Assembly: GCA_030613345.1 (NCBI GenBank)
Contig: JAUWMD010000191.1
Span: 1-5,110, forward strand
Length of the DNA stretch: 5,110 nt
Source: Candidatus Krumholzibacteriota bacterium
Lineage (GTDB): Bacteria > Krumholzibacteriota > Krumholzibacteriia > Krumholzibacteriales > Krumholzibacteriaceae
Direction: 5' to 3'
This document shows, in pieces, positions 1 to 4,662 of this stretch. How positions within the stretch are numbered: the stretch's first letter is position 1; every line of letters begins with the position of its first letter. The translations under genes and the position numbers were made by a program. The notes under the pieces are model-generated. The model was not told the origin of the DNA and did not search any database. It worked only from the letters and a program-made list of their open reading frames with translations.

Positions 1-629
1 CCCAGCATGATCATCCACGATTCGTTCTTCATGTCGGTCTTTTCGGCATCCTCGATGCCGGTGATACCGGTGCCGATCCCGTCGTCTATCTCCGTTATGC
101 CGAGGGTGTAGCGTCCCTCGATCGTCATCTTGCCCGGGCCCAGACCGAAGTCGAGAGCGGCGCCGAATACAAAACCGGTGTCGTACGATTTCGTATAGTC
201 CTTCAGCCCCATCGTAGCGCTGTTGCCTTCAACCTCTACGGTGAATTTCGAATCGAGCAGGAAACTCACGTACGGACCGGCGTAGAGCACCGGTATCAGC
301 GGGCCGCCCACCGGCAGATCGACCATCGCGAGCACCGGTACCTGCAGGTAATTGAACTTCAGGTGCCAGTCGCCCTCGAGGAACTTCCCTTTCGATCCAT
401 CCTGGACGTAAAGAAGCTCGGGCTGGATGGCGAAGAGGGGTGTGATCCCCCAGTCAAAAAAAATGCCTCCGGCAAATCCGGTCTTCAAGTCGCCTTCGTT
501 ACCAACGTCTTCCCCGTGAACGTTCGCGATATTGATCCCGCCCTTTATCCCGAAATCGAGGGCACCGGCCGACACGCTGCCGGCCGTGAACATGGTCAGG
601 ACAAGAAACACTCGAAAAGCATGTTTCAT
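1..629 (-). CDS. PorT-like outer-membrane beta-barrel protein, 3' end beyond the window
   Basis: The reading frame is open from an ATG at 629 leftward to the window edge, giving about 209 residues without a stop; the C-terminus is missing. Residues 1-21 form a signal peptide: basic start (MKHAFR), hydrophobic core (VFLVLTMFTAG) and an AxA-like cleavage site (SVSA|GA). The mature protein opens with GIKGGINIANVHG, the typical first strand of the PorT/OMP_b-brl outer-membrane barrel family. Alternating strands follow, rich in Gly and aromatics, such as IQPELLYVQDG and LPVLAMVDLP-like segments, and AGPYVSFLL near residue 120. These proteins sit in the outer membrane; most have no assigned substrate and none can be given here. 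The start is supported by an AAAGGAG ribosome site 6 nt upstream. It is transcribed divergently from the SPFH operon and shares only the intergenic region with it. The family call is good; the specific role is unknown. Confidence 0.85.
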   Translation of the reverse strand, partial: MKHAFRVFLVLTMFTAGSVSAGALDFGIKGGINIANVHGEDVGNEGDLKTGFAGGIFFDWGITPLFAIQPELLYVQDGSKGKFLEGDWHLKFNYLQVPVLAMVDLPVGGPLIPVLYAGPYVSFLLDSKFTVEVEGNSATMGLKDYTKSYDTGFVFGAALDFGLGPGKMTIEGRYTLGITEIDDGIGTGITGIEDAEKTDMKNESWMIML

Positions 630-635
630 GCGGGA

Positions 636-642
636 CTCCTTT
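636..642 (-). promoter_or_regulatory. Ribosome binding site of the barrel gene
   Basis: On the minus strand the bases read AAAGGAG, ending 6 nt before the ATG at 629. This fixes the start of the barrel protein and agrees with the signal peptide beginning there. Confidence 0.8.
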
Positions 643-756
643 CTTCCGTCTGATCTTCGTCCGGCACGCGAGACCACATGGCCCGTACGAACCTTCAACT
701 CCGCTATCGTCACCACGGGTTCGAATAAAATCAACATAAAAAGACACGGTGCGCAG

Positions 757-772
757 ACCGGGACAGGTCGGT
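757..772. promoter_or_regulatory. Imperfect dyad 1, possible activator-binding site
   Basis: ACCG and CGGT arms (757-760 and 769-772) flank 8 bases. The bases CAGACCGGGACAG at 754-766 recur with one change at 781-793, 27 bp downstream, in the second dyad. The centre lies about 76 bp upstream of the predicted sigma-54 start site, in the range where enhancer-binding proteins bind. A CGGT at 747-750 also makes an outward-facing pair with the same ACCG. The arms are short and could arise by chance. Confidence 0.35.
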
Positions 773-783
773 ACAAAACACAG

Positions 784-803
784 ACCGCGACAGATCTTGC
801 GGT
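784..803. promoter_or_regulatory. Imperfect dyad 2, possible activator-binding site
   Basis: ACCGC (784-788) and GCGGT (799-803) are perfect 5-bp arms around a 10-base centre containing AGATCT; 7 of the 10 symmetric base pairs match. The left arm lies in the second copy of the CAGACCG-S-GACAG direct repeat. It spans roughly -57 to -38 relative to the predicted sigma-54 start, next to the promoter. Paired sites upstream of a -24/-12 promoter suggest an enhancer-binding activator, but spacing differs between the two dyads (8 against 10-12 bases), so this is tentative. Confidence 0.4.
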
Positions 804-814
804 GATGGACATGT

Positions 815-830
815 TGGCACTCACTTTGCA
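815..830 (+). promoter_or_regulatory. Sigma-54 (RpoN) -24/-12 promoter for the SPFH/zinc-ribbon operon
   Basis: The sequence is TGGCAC-TCACT-TTGCA, against the sigma-54 consensus TGGCACR-N4-TTGCW. Every defined position matches except the R (T at 821). The invariant GG (816-817) and GC (828-829) are exactly 12 bases apart, as sigma-54 needs. A preceding T at 814 also fits. The predicted start site is near 841, giving a leader of about 71 nt before the ATG at 912. It faces the operon and sits in the intergenic region. Sigma-54 promoters need an ATP-driven enhancer-binding protein, so expression would be inducible; no such activator gene lies in the window. Confidence 0.8.
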
Positions 831-901
831 ATAAATCTCTCCGGCACAGTGTAAATCGACAATTCAGCGGCTTTTACGCCCGAACCGGCAATTTTACAGT
901 C

Positions 902-907
902 AGGAGG
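902..907 (+). promoter_or_regulatory. Ribosome binding site of the SPFH gene
   Basis: A perfect AGGAGG stands 4 nt before the ATG at 912, which fixes the start and predicts strong translation of the first operon gene. Confidence 0.85.
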
Positions 908-911
908 CGGT

Positions 912-2069
912 ATGTCACAGTTCATGGAAGTCCTAGAGTGGTTCGATGAGACGGGCGAAGAGATCGTTCACAGGATACCCCCGGAGGGTTCCGCCGAGAT
1001 CAAGATGGGCGCACAGCTGATCGTGCGCGACAACCAGTCCAGCGTCTTCTTCAAGGATGGAAACGGACTTGACATCTTCGGCGCGGGACGCCACACACTC
1101 ACGACGAAGAACCTCCCGATCCTGACGAAGATCCTCTCGCTTCCCTGGGGATTCAAGTCGCCCTTCAGGGCCGAGGTCTATTTCGTCAACTTGAAGATGT
1201 TCCTCAACCAGAAGTGGGGAACGAAGGATCCCGTCGCGTTCAAGGACAGCAAGCTCGGCCTCGTCAGGCTGCGCGCCTTCGGTATCTATACCTTCAAGAT
1301 CACCGAGCCGGTGCTCTTCATCAACACGGTCGTGGGAACGCAGGGCGTCTACACGAGCGATATGATCGGTAACTACCTGCGCGACGTCGTCGTCTCGAGA
1401 ATTAACGATCTCTTCGGCGAGAAGCTCGATTCGATCTTCGATCTCCCGCAGTACTACGATGAGCTCGCCATTGATATCAAGGAGAGACTCGTCAACGATT
1501 TCTCCAAGTACGGCATGGAGCTGACCGACTTCTTCATCAACTCGATAACCCCGCCACCCGAGGTGCAGAAGATGATCGATGAGCGCAGCGGGCTCGAGGC
1601 GGTCGGCAATCTCGACGAGTTCTTCAAGTTCAAGGCCGCCAAGGCGATGGGAGACGCCGCAGCTTCAAGCGGCGGTGGTGGCGGCGCGGGAGCGGCCGCG
1701 GCGGGCGGAATGGGAGTCGGCGTAGGAGCGGGCCTCGGGATGATGATCCCCGGCATGCTCGCCCGGAGCGTCGGTACCCCGTCGGGCTCGGCAACCGGCA
1801 CTATCGAGATGCTCCAGTGCCCGAAGTGTCACAACGAAGTCACGCCAGAGTCAAGGTTCTGCCAGAACTGCGGGACCCATCTGGTCGTGATGAACCGCTG
1901 CCAGGACTGCGGCACGGAGCTGCCCGCCGAAGCGAGGTTCTGTTCGAGCTGTGGAAACGAGATCGGCGCCGAACTGATCTGCCCGCACTGCGACGCGAAG
2001 CTGCCTCACGGAACGAAGTTCTGCACAAGCTGCGGCGAGAAGCTGGAAAAAGAGGATGATGCAGGTTAA
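912..2069 (+). CDS. YdjI-type SPFH (band 7) protein with three C-terminal zinc ribbons
   Basis: This is a 385-residue protein. Residues 1 to about 235 are an SPFH/Band_7_1 domain of the YdjI type, often labelled 'virion core protein' in databases. Recognisable stretches are GAQLIVRDNQSSVFFKDG, IFGAGRHTLTT, a SPFRAEVYFVN segment, and YGMELTDFFINSITPPPEVQ at the domain end. There is no N-terminal membrane helix, unlike flotillins, so the domain is probably cytosolic and recruited to the membrane. Residues 247-286 are a Gly/Ala/Met-rich, partly hydrophobic linker. Three CxxC-CxxC zinc ribbons follow: Cys 303/306/317/320, 330/333/344/347 and 357/360/371/374. SPFH proteins oligomerise as membrane scaffolds; in Bacillus subtilis, YdjI works with YdjG, YdjH and the PspA homologue YdjF. 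The stop overlaps the next gene by 14 nt, so translation is probably coupled. Domain calls are firm; the stress-response role is inferred from family and context. Confidence 0.92.
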   Translation: MSQFMEVLEWFDETGEEIVHRIPPEGSAEIKMGAQLIVRDNQSSVFFKDGNGLDIFGAGRHTLTTKNLPILTKILSLPWGFKSPFRAEVYFVNLKMFLNQKWGTKDPVAFKDSKLGLVRLRAFGIYTFKITEPVLFINTVVGTQGVYTSDMIGNYLRDVVVSRINDLFGEKLDSIFDLPQYYDELAIDIKERLVNDFSKYGMELTDFFINSITPPPEVQKMIDERSGLEAVGNLDEFFKFKAAKAMGDAAASSGGGGGAGAAAAGGMGVGVGAGLGMMIPGMLARSVGTPSGSATGTIEMLQCPKCHNEVTPESRFCQNCGTHLVVMNRCQDCGTELPAEARFCSSCGNEIGAELICPHCDAKLPHGTKFCTSCGEKLEKEDDAG

Positions 2070-2664
2070 TTGCCGCCTCTGCGGGGGCGAAAACAGTGTA
2101 CACCCGGGGCAGGAGATGCTCTTCTGCTCGTACTGCGGTTCCGCCCTCGCTATCGAGGAGGACAGGGGGCCCGAGCGCCTCATACTGCCTCATCAGCGCA
2201 GCGACAGGCACGCCGAAGAGGCGCTCCGGTCGTTTCTCGCGGCAAAGAGCCTCGCATCTCCTAAAGATATAAAGCTCGATTTCGCATTCATCCCCTACAC
2301 CATGCTCGAGGACGATCGCGGGCGCCTCTTCGGCCAGCCCGGCAGGGGCACATGGCCCGAGACCGGGCCCCTCTCCTTCCCTCCCGCGGGGGAATACCGT
2401 TTCTTCGATGAATCGCTCGCCGGCGGCGAAAAGATCTTCCCGCTTGATGAGGATCCGGAGACGCTGGCCGAAGCGGCGAGGATCCTCTTTCTTCCCCTGT
2501 ACCGGGTACGATACAGGACCGCGGGAAAGAAATACCGTGCCCTGATCATGGGCGAGAGCTACTACGTATTCGCCGATTCCCTGCCGCCGGAGCGTCCGCA
2601 GGGTGTCAGCATGCCGAACATCCTCGCAGCTGTCTCGATGGCAGTCGTGTATCTATTTTTATGA
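2056..2664 (+). CDS. Zinc-ribbon protein with C-terminal membrane segment, probably cut short by an in-frame TGA
   Basis: As read, this is a 202-residue protein. The start ATG (2056, or the adjacent ATG at 2059) lies inside the end of the SPFH gene, with GGAAAAAGAGG just upstream. An N-terminal zinc ribbon has Cys 6/9/24/27. Two Pro-aromatic strand motifs follow: FAFIPYT around Pro80, and LPLYRVRYRTAG around Pro147. The second matches the third operon gene closely (YPVYILRYRHAG), so the two are probably paralogues. A hydrophobic segment begins near 189 and is stopped at residue 202 after only about 14 residues, short for a membrane helix. The same frame resumes after the TGA with a second hydrophobic segment (see 2665-2772). 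Zinc-ribbon plus membrane-tail architecture recalls B. subtilis YdjG, a partner of YdjI. A function as membrane anchor for the SPFH protein is inferred. The true product is probably 238 residues if the TGA is an error or read through. Confidence 0.85.
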   Translation: MMQVNCRLCGGENSVHPGQEMLFCSYCGSALAIEEDRGPERLILPHQRSDRHAEEALRSFLAAKSLASPKDIKLDFAFIPYTMLEDDRGRLFGQPGRGTWPETGPLSFPPAGEYRFFDESLAGGEKIFPLDEDPETLAEAARILFLPLYRVRYRTAGKKYRALIMGESYYVFADSLPPERPQGVSMPNILAAVSMAVVYLFL

Positions 2665-2772
2665 AAGCTCGGTCATTCGGCGGCGGCCAGGATAATAGTG
2701 ATCATGGCCGCGGCGCTCGCCGGATGGGGCGTGTTCTCCCTTCGCTCCAGGATGGTGAGCAGGAGTGACTGA
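2665..2772 (+). pseudogene. In-frame continuation of the second operon gene beyond its TGA
   Basis: After the TGA at 2662-2664 the same frame stays open for 35 codons and ends at TGA 2770-2772. It would be residues 204-238 of the upstream protein. It encodes a short polar link (KLGHSAAAR), a hydrophobic segment IIVIMAAALAGWGVFSL (213-229) and a basic tail (RSRMVSRS). Codons mostly end in G or C, like the neighbours. The other forward frame, from an ATG at 2661 overlapping the TGA, gives a polar 35-residue peptide with poorer codon use. The end overlaps the GTG of the next gene by 8 nt, matching the packed style of the operon. I read it as the original C-terminus, separated by a single-base change (for example TGG to TGA). 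It could instead be a readthrough extension. Confidence 0.6.
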
Positions 2773-3811
2773 GATCCTCGATACCGTTAAAACGGCCGCT
2801 GCCGAAGCCGGCGAGAATGCCGCCATACGGCAGGCGTCCCTGTCCGCCGAGACATTCGGAGTGAGCTGCAACGGTTGCGGTGGATCGCTAAGGGTCCACG
2901 AGGGCGAGAGAAGCATCCGCTGCGAGTACTGCGGCTGCGCGCTGCTCGTCACGCGCCCGAGGGGGGTCCGCGGATATATCCTCGATCCCCGCATCAGCGA
3001 AGGCAAGGCCAGGCTCGCCGCCCTGAAGTACCTGTCCGAGGAGACGGGCGGCAGGGTCAAGGCAAGACACGCCTCGATAATCGACCTGCGGATGATCAAC
3101 GTGCCCTTCTGGCGGATGAGCGGGATGATGGCCGGGTGGCTGAGCGGCGACGAGGTCATCAGGCACGAGACCGAGGTCCCCGTCCCCGGGCCGAACGGGA
3201 CGAGGATGGTCACGAGGATCGAGGAGGAGAAGCGTCCCTTCTCCAGTCTTGCGTTCAAGCGGATCGACTGGAGCACGCCGGCATGCTCGCTCAGGCACCT
3301 CGGCCTCCAGGGGATCTCGCTCAGGACGCAGACGCTTAAGTGGAACGTCTTCGAGCACGACATGAAGGACAAGCTCAACATCGCGCTTCCGATGAAAACG
3401 GCAGCGCAGGCACGCAGCGACGGATACAGCTACATGACCACGCTCGCCGCGCCTGCCGGCGCGTTCATCAAGGCGAGCAGGTTCGAGCTCCTCGGCAACA
3501 GGCTCTCGATCTACTACTACCCCGTATATATCCTGAGGTACAGGCACGCGGGCCGCGTTTATTCTATTACCATCGACGGCAACAACGGCGGTGTGATACG
3601 CGGAGACGTCCCTGGGTGGAGGAAGATCTCGGCAAAGTCGTTCTTTCTCGTCCCGGCATTCGCCGCGATACTCGCCGGCCCCTGGCTGCCGCTGCTCTTC
3701 ATCGCCGCCGGGGCCATATACGTACATGACACGATGCAGTCCGGCGGGATCCTGCCGCCGCACCGCTGGCTGCAGGAGAGGCTCGAACGCTGGTTCGGAG
3801 GAAGATTATGA
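2765..3811 (+). CDS. Zinc-ribbon protein with C-terminal hydrophobic (membrane) region
   Basis: This is a 348-residue protein starting at GTG 2765. The frame is closed by TGA at 2756-2758, so no start further upstream is possible. AGGAG at 2761-2765 runs into the start codon rather than lying ahead of it, so initiation probably relies on coupling to the upstream frame, and the exact start is less certain. A zinc ribbon uses Cys 35/38/53/56 (CNGC and CEYC, with an extra Cys58). A Pro-aromatic motif VPFW (Pro114) and the motif YPVYILRYRHAG (Pro253) follow. Residues 293-320 are hydrophobic, broken by GPW at 305-307, so either one long or two short membrane helices; a charged tail of about 28 residues ends the protein. 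Architecture and motif spacing match the preceding gene. It is probably an inner-membrane partner of the SPFH protein, comparable to YdjG. The stop overlaps the next ATG (ATGA). Family-level call only. Confidence 0.88.
   Translation: MTEILDTVKTAAAEAGENAAIRQASLSAETFGVSCNGCGGSLRVHEGERSIRCEYCGCALLVTRPRGVRGYILDPRISEGKARLAALKYLSEETGGRVKARHASIIDLRMINVPFWRMSGMMAGWLSGDEVIRHETEVPVPGPNGTRMVTRIEEEKRPFSSLAFKRIDWSTPACSLRHLGLQGISLRTQTLKWNVFEHDMKDKLNIALPMKTAAQARSDGYSYMTTLAAPAGAFIKASRFELLGNRLSIYYYPVYILRYRHAGRVYSITIDGNNGGVIRGDVPGWRKISAKSFFLVPAFAAILAGPWLPLLFIAAGAIYVHDTMQSGGILPPHRWLQERLERWFGGRL
3797..3801 (+). promoter_or_regulatory. Ribosome binding site of the fourth operon gene
   Basis: GGAGG lies inside the end of the third gene, 6 nt before the ATG at 3808. 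Together with the ATGA overlap at 3808-3811 this fixes the start of the last gene and suggests termination-reinitiation. Confidence 0.8.
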
Positions 3812-4632
3812 AAGACGGCCTGTTGACAGTGCAGCGTCTTCAATGCAGTCACTGCGGAGGCGAGCTCCCCATAATGGGAAGATACGTCACCTTTCAGTGC
3901 CGGCCCTGTTTCCGCCGCTGCATCATCACGGACGACGGCCTCGCTCCCCTCAACGTATACAGGGCTTCGCTTCCGGAAGAGCGCGAGGGAACGATCGTAT
4001 ACCTGCCTTTCTGGGTCCTCAGGGCCGACGTGGACGCACTGAGAAAGAACATCTCCTCGGTTATGACCGGACTTACCGAGATATCTCAGAAGATAGCCAC
4101 TATGAAGATCGAGGCGGATACGTCCGAGCCTGACTGGGTGCTGGAGCTGGGAATGAACCTGATGGGGGCCGACGCGCGCGGCCCGGCGATGATCGACTCG
4201 TCGAACCTGTCGAAGCGGCTGCCGTCGAGGGCCAGGCTCGAGCACATACTCGGCCGGATGGAGGCAGCCGGCCGCTGGCATATATACATCCCCGCCTTCT
4301 GGACTACAAACACGCGGGCATACCTGAAGATAGGACACCTCATGACCCGCAGCCAGCCGGCCTTCCACGCGGAGAGGTTCGATGATCCCGAAAGGCCCGT
4401 CATGTGCGTGCTTGGGCCGGAAGACGCGGTCCGCCTGGTCGACTATATATTCTTCGCCACCCTGCCCGAATCGATACAGACCTGTTCAAGTTTCATGAAG
4501 GGGATCCACCTCGAGGTCGCAAACCCCGTCCTGATCGAGTTCCCCTTCCTCGAGAGTTCCGGTTCGCTCGAGAGCCTTGTCGGGGGATTCCACATACAGT
4601 CACAGATGGTCGATACAGATCCGACCGAGTAG
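3808..4632 (+). CDS. Soluble zinc-ribbon protein, last gene of the SPFH operon
   Basis: This is a 274-residue protein. An N-terminal zinc ribbon has Cys 13/16/31/34 (CSHC and CRPC), with a further Cys at 38. Two Pro-aromatic strand motifs follow, VYLPFWVLRADV (Pro67) and IYIPAFWTTNTRAY (Pro162), the same paired pattern as in the two preceding genes, so it appears to be a diverged third paralogue. Between them lies a probable helical stretch (about residues 75-105). Unlike its paralogues it has no C-terminal hydrophobic segment and is probably cytosolic. The C-terminal half includes PVMCVLGPEDAVRLVDYIFF and ends in an acidic tail. I do not recognise a specific characterised family. As the end of the operon it is probably a soluble partner of the membrane-anchored zinc-ribbon proteins and the SPFH scaffold. 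The gene ends 12 nt before the stop of the convergent propeller gene. Confidence 0.85.
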   Translation: MKDGLLTVQRLQCSHCGGELPIMGRYVTFQCRPCFRRCIITDDGLAPLNVYRASLPEEREGTIVYLPFWVLRADVDALRKNISSVMTGLTEISQKIATMKIEADTSEPDWVLELGMNLMGADARGPAMIDSSNLSKRLPSRARLEHILGRMEAAGRWHIYIPAFWTTNTRAYLKIGHLMTRSQPAFHAERFDDPERPVMCVLGPEDAVRLVDYIFFATLPESIQTCSSFMKGIHLEVANPVLIEFPFLESSGSLESLVGGFHIQSQMVDTDPTE

Positions 4633-4637
4633 AATCC

Positions 4638-4662
4638 CGGCAGGTCAGCGTTCACACTGCCG
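4638..4662. terminator. Possible weak hairpin between convergent genes
   Basis: CGGCAG (4638-4643) and CTGCCG (4657-4662) form a perfect 6-bp stem with a 13-nt loop, right where the two convergent genes end. It overlaps the last codons of the propeller gene. There is no run of T on either side, so it is a poor match to an intrinsic terminator and may be incidental. Confidence 0.25.

Larger units (their letters stand above)
630..911. other. Divergent intergenic regulatory region
   Basis: This 282-bp gap separates the leftward barrel gene from the rightward SPFH operon. It is more AT-rich than its neighbours, especially at 721-745 and 826-900. It holds a sigma-54-type promoter and two dyads listed separately. 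Short open frames crossing it have no family resemblance or ribosome site and are not called as genes. I found no convincing sigma-70-type -35/-10 pair for the leftward barrel gene. In the predicted leader of the operon, TGTAAA (850-855) and TTTACA (893-898) are complementary, but the 37-nt loop makes a functional hairpin doubtful. Confidence 0.7.

Noticed and set aside
499..834. Open frames of about 100 residues on both strands across the barrel gene start and intergenic region.
   Set aside because: They conflict with the clear signal-peptide barrel gene, contain no recognisable motif and lack ribosome sites.
850..898. TGTAAA/TTTACA inverted repeat in the operon leader as a riboswitch or attenuator.
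   Set aside because: The arms are 6 bp with a 37-nt loop and no other supporting structure or conserved motif was seen.
2683..2711. Stem-loop after the in-frame TGA as a selenocysteine (SECIS) element.
   Set aside because: The stem is only 6 GC-rich base pairs with a 17-nt loop, the position and loop do not clearly match a bacterial SECIS, and the residue would lie at the edge of a membrane helix with no redox motif.
2661..2768. A 35-codon frame starting at an ATG that overlaps the TGA of the second operon gene (ATGA), like the junction at 3808.
   Set aside because: The peptide is polar and low in structure, codon use is poorer than in the overlapping frame, and no good ribosome site precedes it. 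The frame continuing from the upstream gene encodes a clear hydrophobic segment instead.
2888..3763. A 291-codon open frame on the minus strand inside the third operon gene.
   Set aside because: It is Arg/Pro/Asp-rich with no motif, typical of an antisense shadow in GC-rich coding DNA. The plus-strand gene has zinc-ribbon and membrane features.
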